64,000 nucleotides of DNA from an uncultured Lachnospiraceae bacterium. Its GTDB lineage: Bacteria; Bacillota; Clostridia; Lachnospirales; Lachnospiraceae. Each line of letters opens with the position of its first letter. The first letter of the stretch is position 1. Below, one piece after another: positions 47,161 to 54,734 of this stretch. A program made the position numbers and the translations under genes. The stretch spans positions 46,581 to 110,580 of the forward strand of contig CAMNSZ010000010.1 of the NCBI GenBank assembly GCA_946557105.1, written 5' to 3'. The notes under the pieces were generated by a model. The model did no database searches. It saw nothing but the letters and a program-made list of their open reading frames with translations, and was not told the origin of the DNA.

Positions 47161-47920
47161 GAACCTCATGTGATTTCATAATGTCCAGAAAGAAGAGCGT
47201 ATAAGCCATGCTCATGTAGGGCGACAGCCACAGTAAGCCGAGACCAAAGCTTGCCGCGCTCAGTACTATCAGCGGAAGAAAGCTCAGCTGCAGCAGGAAG
47301 AGTCTGCATTTTTGCCCCTTCATAATGCGGAAGCTTAATTTAATAATTTTGGACGTACCGTATTGTGGAAAGTCCAGCATTAAGAAATAGCATTGAGATA
47401 ATCCCAAGGACAGGGGAATGTAAATAAGAAGTCCTATAACGAAAGCAATCAGAAGCTTGGATGCCTGTGCGGTGTTCAGGCTTCCGTTTTTTAGGAAAAG
47501 CTCCATCATAATTTCTCTTGGCAGAAGACAGATTTTGTTTAGTATCACTAAGACGGCGGAAATAAGAAAGGATTTGCCGAAATCCTGTTGGAAGCCGTAA
47601 AATAAATTAAAGGCGGAAAAAGGCTGTCCGCAGGCGATATTTAAAAAGAAATAAAAAATCCCTACATTAAAAACGTTTAGAAGTATGGAGGACAGCAGAG
47701 AAATAAGCTGGGATATCACTGTTGCCAGAGGGTGCTCCACGCTTCCGGCAAATGTCTGAAAAAGAGCGGCAACCTGCAAGTCAAAGGACAGAATAATGCT
47801 CAACAGAAACATTGTCAGCATGCCCCTCAGAAGAAGCATTAATGAGGCATTGCCGTATTTCCCTATGAGCAAATCCTTTGCCCTGTTTTTTAATTCTGCT
47901 CTAGACTGAAATTGTCTCAT
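47138..47920 (-). CDS. DUF975 family membrane protein
   Basis: A 260-residue protein. N-terminal RAELKNRAKDLLIGKYGNAS is the DUF975 signature, followed by six or so membrane helices and the YFLMLDFPQYGTSKIIKLSF segment with a conserved S-F-x-x-M-x-G-x-K-x-x-L-F-x-L-x-L-S-F (SFRIMKGQKCRLFLLQLSF). Start at the ATG after GGAGATTGAT. Function unknown. The gene converges on prfB with a 23-bp overlap. Confidence 0.8.
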   Translation of the reverse strand: MRQFQSRAELKNRAKDLLIGKYGNASLMLLLRGMLTMFLLSIILSFDLQVAALFQTFAGSVEHPLATVISQLISLLSSILLNVFNVGIFYFFLNIACGQPFSAFNLFYGFQQDFGKSFLISAVLVILNKICLLPREIMMELFLKNGSLNTAQASKLLIAFVIGLLIYIPLSLGLSQCYFLMLDFPQYGTSKIIKLSFRIMKGQKCRLFLLQLSFLPLIVLSAASFGLGLLWLSPYMSMAYTLFFLDIMKSHEVPIRSEIR

Positions 47921-47959
47921 ATCAATCTCCATTCCGTCATGTTTTTTGACATGCATACA

Positions 47960-47979
47960 CAAGCCGGAAATCCGGCTTG
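47960..47979 (-). terminator. hairpin after the HExxH protein gene
   Basis: CAAGCCGGA and TCCGGCTTG form a perfect 9-bp stem with a 2-base loop, downstream of the minus-strand gene at 48042. The T-run is poor. Confidence 0.4.
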
Positions 47980-48041
47980 GTCTTGCAGTCCTTATACGTG
48001 CCGCTCACACGACACGCTTTTGATTTAATAAATTATCGAGC

Positions 48042-48587
48042 CTAAACGGTGTAATCGGTGTTGAGGCCGCCGTATTTGTAATGGTCGGCAGCTTTAAGCT
48101 CCTGTTGGTAGGGATTTTCTTCATTATAATACTTAATCTGTGTGCGGGTAGTGCCGCCGGACACATAGGAGCGTCCACACTCCGGACAGATAGAGGTTCG
48201 CAGGGTGACGCTTGCGGAGAGAACCTTGCCGTTTTTAGTGGAAGCTTTTGCATAGGCGTTGCGCACATGCTCCTGTTCGTGGGCGCGCACTGCGGCGCCT
48301 GCACTCTCAGGCGAAATATGAGCGGCGCTTTTAAAAGAAACCATCTCGTCGGAGCCGTCCTGATATTTGCGCTTTTTGCAGGTTTGGCATTCCTCGGAAG
48401 ATTTCTTGGCGTCGTCGTTATCAAGACCAACGCGGGAGTGTTCCCGGTCGTCTTTTTCGTTTACCTTGCCGGAGCCGTCGTGCGGCAGGCCGGTATTTGC
48501 CGTATCCCGCGCGCCGGAAACCGTATAGGAAGGGGGGAAGGCGTCCTGTGAGGAAGTCTGCGGTGGTTGAATTCCAAAATTTGTCAT
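48042..48587 (-). CDS. small HEQEH-motif (putative metalloprotease-like) protein
   Basis: A 181-residue soluble protein. The N-terminal ~70 residues are disordered and polar. Then come a CxxC pair (ECQTCKKRKYQDGS), a helix with AVRAHEQEHVRNAYAKAS that carries an H-E-x-x-H motif, and a second CxxC (CPECGRSYVSGGTT). HExxH in the context A-x-x-x-R-x-H-E-x-x-H resembles the SprA-like/CJM1_0395 putative metalloproteases, where the two His and Glu bind zinc. ATG after GGAAAGGAGACTTTTCTT. I have no substrate. It runs 29 bp from the next minus-strand gene, so the two may be co-transcribed. Confidence 0.65.
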   Translation of the reverse strand: MTNFGIQPPQTSSQDAFPPSYTVSGARDTANTGLPHDGSGKVNEKDDREHSRVGLDNDDAKKSSEECQTCKKRKYQDGSDEMVSFKSAAHISPESAGAAVRAHEQEHVRNAYAKASTKNGKVLSASVTLRTSICPECGRSYVSGGTTRTQIKYYNEENPYQQELKAADHYKYGGLNTDYTV

Positions 48588-48616
48588 AAGAAAAGTCTCC
48601 TTTCCAAAAATATGCA

Positions 48617-49003
48617 TTATTCGCCTGCCGGATACTCGCCCAGCAGCTCGTCAAGGCTGATTCCCAAGACGGATTCGTAATAAGCGTTCAGCTCCTGACG
48701 GTATTCGGGGTTATTGAGCAGCGGCAGTATGGATATTGCGGTATATATATATAATGTAATGCCGAAAATCATTCCGACGCAGGACAGACATAAACCGGCG
48801 AGGCTGAATGACGGCAGCTTCTTTCCCTTGCGATAGGTCAGAACGGCAAATAAAATACCCAGAGAACCAAGAGGAACAGGCAGAAGACCTGTGCATAGGG
48901 TAATCATGGCAAAAATACCGAAAACGAAGGAAGCAACGGAAAAGCCGCTTGGTCTTGCGGTGGACTGTCTGTTGTTATTGTTTGCATTTTGATAAAAATC
49001 CAT
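48617..49003 (-). CDS. DUF4190-like small membrane protein
   Basis: A 128-residue protein: a polar Asn/Gln-rich N-terminus, then two or three membrane helices (GFSVASFVFGIFAMITLCTG, GSLGILFAVLTYRKGKKLPS with a basic turn, LAGLCLSCVGMIFGITLYIY) and a short extracellular helical tail (QELNAYYESVLGISLDELLG). The design matches DUF4190. ATG after AAAGGCGCACATCAGCT, a modest ribosome site. Function unknown. Confidence 0.7.
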   Translation of the reverse strand: MDFYQNANNNNRQSTARPSGFSVASFVFGIFAMITLCTGLLPVPLGSLGILFAVLTYRKGKKLPSFSLAGLCLSCVGMIFGITLYIYTAISILPLLNNPEYRQELNAYYESVLGISLDELLGEYPAGE

Positions 49004-49290
49004 AGCTGATGTGCGCCTTTCTTTAATGTCCGTTTTACTCCTTTGGACAAAGAACAAAGCCTAAAGCTATCGTTCTATTTGTACTGTATCATTTTTTTTG
49101 TGAATAATCAAATAAATATCGTATGATGTTTGAATAAATTTTTTAATATGCAATTTATCTAAACAAAATTTTGAGATTCTGCCGGCGTTTTCCGGCGAAA
49201 ATCAGTTCGGAACGAAGGAGGTATGAAATTGTTTGCGCCGGAGGAGGGATTAGACGGGAACGGATATGGGAACAAAAATATGAAAAATAT

Positions 49291-49319
49291 TTGAAAATCC
49301 GTCTTTTTATAGGTATAAT
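49291..49319 (+). promoter_or_regulatory. promoter of tex
   Basis: TTGAAA, 17 bases, TATAAT, 53 bp before the tex start. The remaining gap to 49004 shows no gene. Confidence 0.75.
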
Positions 49320-49371
49320 GTAATTTAGTGAGATAAAACCATAAAAAGGAATTGAGAGGACTATAGACAGA

Positions 49372-51741
49372 ATGGATATTTTACTGAAATTGAAAGAGGA
49401 ACTACAGGTAGAAAAGTGGCAGGTGGAGGCGGCAGTCAAGCTGATTGACGAGGGAAATACAATTCCCTTTATTTCTCGGTATCGCAAGGAGGCAACGGGC
49501 TCCCTGAACGATGAGCAGCTTCGTAATTTGCATGAGCGTCTTGTATATCTGCGAAATCTTGAGGAGAAGAAGGAGCAGGTGCTTGGCAGTATCGAGGAGC
49601 AGGGAAAGCTTACCGACGAGCTTAAGGAGAAAATTCTTGCCGCCCAGACTCTTGTAGTGGTGGAGGATTTGTACCGTCCGTATCGTCCTAAGAGGAAGAC
49701 TAGAGCCGGCATTGCAAAGGAAAAGGGCTTGGAGGGGCTGGCAGAATTTATTTTGGCACAGGATACTACAAACCCTTTGGAGGAGGAAGCAGTCAAGTAT
49801 GTTTCCGAGGAGAAAGAGGTGGCAGGTATAGAGGAAGCGCTACAGGGAGCAAGGGATATTATTGCGGAGGCCGTTTCCGACGAAGCGGATTACCGCAGCT
49901 ATATTCGTAATATCACAATAGAGGAGGGAACAATCGCTAGCGTTGCCAAGGACGAGAAGGCGGAAAGCGTATATGAGATGTATTATAATTTTGAGGAGCC
50001 GGTAAAAAAGATTGCAGGTCATCGTGTGCTTGCGTTAAACCGGGGGGAGGCAGAAAAAGTCTTGACCATAAAAGTCAATGCTCCTGTCGAGCGAATCCTG
50101 CGCTTTTTGGAGAAAAAGACAATCCTGTCAGACAATATGTATACGACGCCAGCGCTGCGGGAAGCAGTGGCTGACAGCTATGACAGGTTGATAGCGCCGG
50201 CAATAGAGAGGGAAATTCGCAACGCTCTGACGGAGAAGGCGGAGGACGGAGCAATCAATGTATTCGGGAAGAATCTAGAGCAGCTTCTTCTACAGCCGCC
50301 TATAGCGGGAAAGGTGGTGCTGGGCTGGGATCCTGCGTTCAGGACAGGCTGTAAGCTGGCGGTGGTTGACCCTACCGGCAAGGTGCTGGATACGAAGGTG
50401 ATTTATCCCACCGCACCGCAGAATAAGGTGGAGGAAGCTAAAGCGGAGCTGAAACGTATTATCAAAAAATATAATGTTGATTTAATCTCCGTGGGAAACG
50501 GAACGGCCTCAAGAGAGTCGGAGCAGGTAATCGTTGAGCTGCTAAAAGAGCTTGACAGACCGGTGCAATATGTGATTGTAAACGAAGCGGGGGCGTCCGT
50601 ATACTCCGCAAGCAAGCTTGCCACCGAAGAATTTCCACAGTTTGACGTAGGACAGAGGAGCGCGGCGTCCATAGCCCGCAGATTGCAGGACCCGTTGGCT
50701 GAGCTGGTCAAAATAGACCCTAAGTCAATTGGTGTAGGGCAGTATCAGCATGATATGAACCAGAAGAAGCTTAGCGAGGCTTTAAACGGTGTGGTGGAAG
50801 ACAGTGTAAATAAGGTTGGCGTTGACTTAAACACGGCGTCGGCTTCCCTGCTTGAGTATATTTCGGGAATCAACAAGACGATTGCTAAAAATATAGTGGA
50901 TTACAGAGAAAATAACGGACGTTTTACCAATAGGAAGCAGCTGTTGAAGGTAGCGAAGCTGGGTCCGAAGGCTTTTGAGCAGTGCGCGGGCTTTATGCGC
51001 ATTTTGGATGGGGATAATCCTCTTGACGCAACCAGCGTGCATCCGGAGTCCTACGAGGCGGCGGAAAAGCTTCTGGATAAGTTGGGGCTTACCATGGAGG
51101 ATGTAAAGGAGGCTCAGAAAAAAGCGGCGGCCAAAAAGGGAGCGCCGAAGGCTGCCGATTCGGCGGCAAAGGCAGCGCCGGAAAGCAGGGGAGCGGTAAA
51201 TAGGGCCGAGGTTAAGGAACGCTCGGGCAGTCTTAAGGCACGCAATACTAATACGGCAATGGGCAGGGCGCTTGCCGCGGCGATGAAGGATATGGTATTT
51301 GAGGAAGGAGCTGCAGCCGGTAAAACGTCCATGTCCAGCCTTGAGAAACGAATAAAAAATAAAAGGCTTTTGGCACAGGAGCTTGGCATCGGAGAAATAA
51401 CATTGACGGATATTTTGACGGAGCTGGAAAAGCCTGCCCGCGACCCGAGAGACGATATGCCAAAGCCTATCCTGCGCAGTGACGTATTGGATATGAAGGA
51501 TTTAAAGCCGGGCATGATTTTGAAGGGAACCGTCCGCAATGTGATTGATTTCGGTGTGTTTGTGGATATTGGAGTCCATCAGGACGGGCTCGTGCATATT
51601 TCACAGATTACAGACCGTTTCATCAAGCATCCTCTGGAGGCCGTCAGTGTGGGCGATGTCGTGGATGTGCAGGTGCTGACGGTGGACGTGCCCAAAAAGA
51701 GAATCGGACTTACTATGAAAATACAGAAGCAGAAGCCTTAA
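49372..51741 (+). CDS. tex: Tex-family RNA-binding protein
   Basis: A 789-residue transcription accessory protein. In order: N-terminal Tex domain (NTIPFISRYRKEATGSLND), the YqgF-like domain (GWDPAFRTGCKLAVVD), HhH motifs (VDLNTASASLLEYISGIN, VDYRENNGRFTNRKQLL) and a C-terminal S1 domain (GTVRNVIDFGVFVDIGVHQD to TMKIQKQKP). Between HhH and S1, residues ~581-655 form an extra Ala/Lys-rich stretch (AQKKAAAKKGAPKAADSAAK) beyond the usual family sequence. ATG after TTGAGAGGACTATAGACAGA. Confidence 0.93.
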   Translation: MDILLKLKEELQVEKWQVEAAVKLIDEGNTIPFISRYRKEATGSLNDEQLRNLHERLVYLRNLEEKKEQVLGSIEEQGKLTDELKEKILAAQTLVVVEDLYRPYRPKRKTRAGIAKEKGLEGLAEFILAQDTTNPLEEEAVKYVSEEKEVAGIEEALQGARDIIAEAVSDEADYRSYIRNITIEEGTIASVAKDEKAESVYEMYYNFEEPVKKIAGHRVLALNRGEAEKVLTIKVNAPVERILRFLEKKTILSDNMYTTPALREAVADSYDRLIAPAIEREIRNALTEKAEDGAINVFGKNLEQLLLQPPIAGKVVLGWDPAFRTGCKLAVVDPTGKVLDTKVIYPTAPQNKVEEAKAELKRIIKKYNVDLISVGNGTASRESEQVIVELLKELDRPVQYVIVNEAGASVYSASKLATEEFPQFDVGQRSAASIARRLQDPLAELVKIDPKSIGVGQYQHDMNQKKLSEALNGVVEDSVNKVGVDLNTASASLLEYISGINKTIAKNIVDYRENNGRFTNRKQLLKVAKLGPKAFEQCAGFMRILDGDNPLDATSVHPESYEAAEKLLDKLGLTMEDVKEAQKKAAAKKGAPKAADSAAKAAPESRGAVNRAEVKERSGSLKARNTNTAMGRALAAAMKDMVFEEGAAAGKTSMSSLEKRIKNKRLLAQELGIGEITLTDILTELEKPARDPRDDMPKPILRSDVLDMKDLKPGMILKGTVRNVIDFGVFVDIGVHQDGLVHISQITDRFIKHPLEAVSVGDVVDVQVLTVDVPKKRIGLTMKIQKQKP

Positions 51742-51825
51742 AGGGAAAAGGTAAGAAAGCATAGGGAGCATAGGAAACGACGCGTGAAGGAAAAGGAGCA
51801 GGAAACGTAAAAGGGGATAAACAGC

Positions 51826-52018
51826 ATGAGGATACTAATTTGCGACAACGACGCGAAGGCTTGCAGTAAGCTGAAGGAGGAGCTGCCGCGGCAGAGCAGC
51901 ATACAAGTGGGAAAGAGGATACGTGAAGATTGAAGGTCTGCTGAGAAAGCGGTTATTGTCACCATTCATGGAAGGATGAATTTTACGGTTCGTGAACGGC
52001 GGACAGTAGAAAAGACGG
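51826..52018 (+). pseudogene. remnant of a LytTR-type response regulator
   Basis: ATG at 51826 reads MRILICDNDAKACSKLKEEL, the start of a receiver, and stops at 51933. About 30 bp later another frame reads VIVTIHGRMNFTVRERRTVE KTG and stops, a plausible tail of a DNA-binding domain. The middle of the gene is lost. Confidence 0.4.
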
Positions 52019-52028
52019 GGTAAAGCGT

Positions 52029-52358
52029 ATGAAATATATCATGACGAAAGTGTTGTGATTAACCTGCCTTTGTATGATGCTGCAAGTTACAGCCGGCTGC
52101 GGAAAAGAAAAAATGTCGGCCAATCCGGAGGCGGCAGGACAGAAGGTTTTTGTGAGTACTGCCAAGGAATCGGAACAAGTAAAAATACTGTTGGTGTCCG
52201 CCGAAAACAGGCTTTTTTCTTATAATACGCAGTCGGGGGATATGAAAACAATATTGCTTTGGGATGAGAGTAATATTGTAAGCGTCAATATCAAAAGGAT
52301 ATGTTTCATAGAGGACGATAAATTTCGCGCGCAGCTTTATATGAAGGAAAACAAATGA
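52029..52358 (+). pseudogene. lipoprotein gene with a stop in its signal peptide
   Basis: The frame starts MKYIMTKVL, meets TGA (52056-52058), then continues LTCLCMMLQVTAGCGKEKMS with a lipobox (VTAGC), and a mature part of about 85 residues ending FRAQLYMKENK. The stop separates the charged n-region from the rest. The mature part is short and looks truncated too. If translated from the internal ATG at 52074 it would have a poor signal peptide. Confidence 0.5.
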
Positions 52359-52366
52359 TATAGATA

Positions 52367-52395
52367 TTGACATTTTCTTTGCTTCGGCGTACTAT
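52367..52395 (+). promoter_or_regulatory. promoter of the ribU leader
   Basis: TTGACA, 17 bases, TACTAT. Transcription would begin near 52402, just before a short frame containing the terminator at 52438. Confidence 0.7.
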
Positions 52396-52437
52396 ACTTA
52401 AGGACAGCGTTTAAATGGTGGAATATGGATGATTTTT

Positions 52438-52470
52438 ATCTCCGGATTTGTATGGGTCCGGAGATTTTTT
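52438..52470 (+). terminator. terminator/attenuator in the ribU leader
   Basis: ATCTCCGGA, a ten-base loop, TCCGGAGAT and TTTTT. It lies inside a translated frame that begins at 52425 (ATG after GGTGGAAT) and is in frame with ribU. Ribosomes on this frame would disrupt the hairpin. Confidence 0.7.
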
Positions 52471-52541
52471 ATCTTATACAAAAATTCGCTTTAGCAAGAG
52501 AAGATGAGCGCTGCTATAGAAGCTTTATGGAGGAGCCAATG

Positions 52542-53279
52542 ATGAACGATTTAGTGGAAAGCGTCGCAAAAAACATAGAGTTTGTTTTGGAGTTTCTGGG
52601 CGTGATTGTAGCATTGTTTGCGGTTGCGGTTCTTTTGGAAAAGCTTGCCCAGAAGAAGCAAGGGGTGAAGGAGCATATTTTCAGTACGAGAAAGGTGGCG
52701 ATGATTGGTATGTTTTCCGCCGTTGCCGTGATTCTTATGCTGTTTGAGTTACCAATGCCTTTTGCTCCGGACTTTTATAAGCTTGATTTCAGCGAGCTGC
52801 CAATCCTGATAGGAACCTTTGCCTTCGGTCCGGCGGCGGGAGTAATGATGGAATTCATTAAAATCCTGCTCAAGCTTTTTATCAAGGGTACTTCAACCGC
52901 ATTTGTGGGGGATTTGGCTAATTTTGCGGTAGGCTGTAGCTTTATTCTTCCTGCTTCCGCCGTGTACGCCTTTTGTAAAAATAAAAAAGGAGCGATTGCG
53001 GCATGTATAGCGGGCACCTTATTGTTGACGGTTTTTGGAACAGCCTTTAATGCGATTTACCTGCTTCCTGCCTTTTCCGGACTTTACGGAATCCCTATGG
53101 AGAGCATTCTGGAAATGGGAGCAAAGGTAAATCCCTTAGTCAGGGAAGGGGATATAGTAAGCTTTGTTGCAGTATGCGTGGCGCCTCTTAATCTGGTTAA
53201 GGGGGCGGTTTCTTCCGTAATCACTCTTCTTATTTATAAGCCTTTAAGCCCTATTATCAAAAGCAGGCACGGAAAATAA
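52542..53279 (+). CDS. ribU: ECF transporter riboflavin-type substrate-binding subunit
   Basis: A 245-residue membrane protein with about six helices. The RibU/ECF-S traits are visible: FSTRKVAMIGMFSAVAVILM, then ELPMPFAPDFYKLDFSELPI (the characteristic P-x-x-P-x-x-x-K-x-D-x-S-E-x-P), and an N-terminal amphipathic helix. It binds riboflavin and associates with the ECF energising module encoded elsewhere. I start at the ATG after GGAGGAGCCAATG; the frame is open further upstream to 52425 through the terminator, which I regard as a leader. No FMN riboswitch aptamer is recognisable in the leader. Confidence 0.85.
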   Translation: MNDLVESVAKNIEFVLEFLGVIVALFAVAVLLEKLAQKKQGVKEHIFSTRKVAMIGMFSAVAVILMLFELPMPFAPDFYKLDFSELPILIGTFAFGPAAGVMMEFIKILLKLFIKGTSTAFVGDLANFAVGCSFILPASAVYAFCKNKKGAIAACIAGTLLLTVFGTAFNAIYLLPAFSGLYGIPMESILEMGAKVNPLVREGDIVSFVAVCVAPLNLVKGAVSSVITLLIYKPLSPIIKSRHGK

Positions 53280-53312
53280 AAAACGGCTCTTTTTCCATGA
53301 ACCTTACCTATA

Positions 53313-53341
53313 TTGAAAATATGTGTTATGATATGTAAAAT
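53313..53341 (+). promoter_or_regulatory. promoter of a leader RNA
   Basis: TTGAAA, 17 bases, TAAAAT, followed by two hairpins (53359-53386 and 53421-53451). Confidence 0.6.
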
Positions 53342-53358
53342 TTAACTTGAAAGAGAGG

Positions 53359-53386
53359 CGGACAAAATCACATGCCGTTTTGTCCG
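53359..53386 (+). ncRNA. first hairpin of a structured leader
   Basis: CGGACAAAA and TTTTGTCCG form a perfect 9-bp stem around TCACATGCCG. With the second hairpin it makes a ~100-nt leader before a GNAT pseudogene. Confidence 0.45.
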
Positions 53387-53407
53387 TATTATAAAGGTGC
53401 TTTCTAG

Positions 53408-53479
53408 ATGGATATCATTGTCGCTTCTGATTTTATCAGGAGCGATTTTTATATTTATTTAGAAAGAGGTAACCTATGA
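53408..53479 (+). CDS. 23-residue leader peptide spanning a terminator
   Basis: ATG after AAAGGTGCTTTCTAG encodes MDIIVASDFIRSDFYIYLER then GNL, and its TGA overlaps the next ATG (ATGA). The frame runs through the terminator stem at 53421-53445. This is the classical layout for ribosome-controlled attenuation: translation of the leader would open or leave the hairpin. No function is known. Confidence 0.5.
   Translation: MDIIVASDFIRSDFYIYLERGNL
53421..53451 (+). terminator. terminator inside the leader peptide
   Basis: TCGCTTCTGAT pairs with ATCAGGAGCGA (one G-U) around a three-base loop, followed by TTTTTATATT. Confidence 0.75.
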
Positions 53480-53802
53480 ACAAATTGACATTCGTTCAGC
53501 TATAAGCTGAAAACAAAGACAGCTGTGTAATCTTTGAGCAGCTTATGCGGCAGCACGCCAAAGAACTTGAGGAGCATCAAGACCGAATTATACCCGCTGA
53601 TTTTATTGCAAAGCGGATTAAAAGTATTACACAAATGCAGGGCGATAATCACCGGTATTTGGAGCTTTGTTATGATGATAAAACACTGGTTGGGTTTTTG
53701 CACGGTAAGATAGACCGTCCCGAACATAAAGGCTTCGTAAAGGCGGGCTTTGGATGTATAATGGAATTTTTCGTATTGCCTTCATATCGTCGTATATTGT
53801 AG
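53476..53802 (+). pseudogene. GNAT acetyltransferase, broken
   Basis: ATG after AAGAGGTAACCT reads MNKLTFVQL and then TAA at codon 10 (53503-53505). The same frame continues AENKDSCVIFEQLMRQHAKE to CIMEFFVLPSYRR, which includes the strand before the acetyl-CoA loop, but there the sequence ends. The C-terminal half is absent. So it has both an early stop and a truncation. Confidence 0.65.
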
Positions 53803-53856
53803 CGGGAGAGACAGATTGTCAAAACGAGGATGAAACGGAATCGGTTAAAAAATATA

Positions 53857-53885
53857 TTGACATTCAAAAAAAATTATTGTATTAT
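53857..53885 (+). promoter_or_regulatory. promoter of the ABC efflux operon
   Basis: TTGACA, 17 bases, TATTAT: a consensus promoter about 120 bp before the ABC ATPase start. The leader between holds the tail of a former frame (EERYRVKALVKRAVESYNGV). Confidence 0.75.
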
Positions 53886-54005
53886 GCAAACAGTACAACA
53901 ATACAATGCGCAAAGGGTCTTGTTTTGGAGGAGCGATACAGAGTTAAAGCCTTAGTGAAACGGGCGGTGGAAAGTTATAACGGCGTGTAAGAAAGGAGAA
54001 GGGAT

Positions 54006-54716
54006 ATGGGCGCATTAGTGGAAATTAAGGACGTATGCAAGGTTTATAATCCGGGCGAAAATGAGGTGAGGGCATTGGACCATGTGAACGTGGACATTGA
54101 TGAAGGAGAATTCGTGGCGATTATCGGGCAGTCGGGAAGCGGAAAATCCACGTTGATGAATATGCTGGGATGTCTGGATGTACCCACAAGCGGAATGTAC
54201 AGATTACATGGGCAGGATGTTTCGGATTTGGATGATAATGAACTGTCAGATATCAGGAATCGAGAGATTGGCTTTATTTTTCAGGGCTTTAATCTGATTC
54301 CGAACCTGACGGCGCTGGAAAATGTGGAGCTGCCTCTGATATATCGGGGAGTCGGCAGGAGCAAGCGGTTGGAATTGTCCAAGATGGCGCTTGAAAAGGT
54401 AGGCTTGGGGAATCGTGTCGAGCATAAGCCCTCGGAAATGTCGGGAGGCCAGCAGCAGAGAGTCGCCATTGCGAGGGCAATTGCGCAGGCGCCGCCTGTT
54501 ATTTTGGCTGATGAGCCTACCGGAAACCTTGATTCTAACTCCAGCAAGGAGATTATGGGTATATTAAAGGACTTACATAGCGAGGGCAGAACGGTGATAC
54601 TGATCACGCATGACAATGAAATTGCCGCGCAGGCAAAGCGTATCATTAAAATCAAGGACGGGCGTATTGAAACGGATTCCCGGCACGAAGCGGACTTTGG
54701 CAAGGAGCGAATATAA
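54006..54716 (+). CDS. ABC transporter ATP-binding protein (MacB/LolD-like)
   Basis: A 236-residue ATPase. Walker A GQSGSGKS at 41-48, Q loop FIFQGFNLIPNLTALEN, signature MSGGQQQRVAIARA, Walker B VILADEPTGNLDSNS, and H loop ILITHDNEIA. The N-P-T-x-A-L-E-N-V-E-L motif is typical of MacB/LolD ATPases. ATG after GAAAGGAGAAGGGAT. First gene of a three-gene operon with an adaptor and a permease that export peptides or antibiotics. Confidence 0.94.
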   Translation: MGALVEIKDVCKVYNPGENEVRALDHVNVDIDEGEFVAIIGQSGSGKSTLMNMLGCLDVPTSGMYRLHGQDVSDLDDNELSDIRNREIGFIFQGFNLIPNLTALENVELPLIYRGVGRSKRLELSKMALEKVGLGNRVEHKPSEMSGGQQQRVAIARAIAQAPPVILADEPTGNLDSNSSKEIMGILKDLHSEGRTVILITHDNEIAAQAKRIIKIKDGRIETDSRHEADFGKERI

Positions 54717-54734
54717 GGAAGCGAGGAAGAGGAT

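Noticed and set aside
52400..52475. FMN riboswitch for ribU
   Set aside because: The space from the promoter to the terminator is about 65 nt, too short for the FMN aptamer, and none of its conserved strands are visible.
52425..52541. N-terminal extension of RibU
   Set aside because: In frame, but it runs through a terminator hairpin and has no RibU-like sequence; I treat it as a leader, with the main start at 52542.
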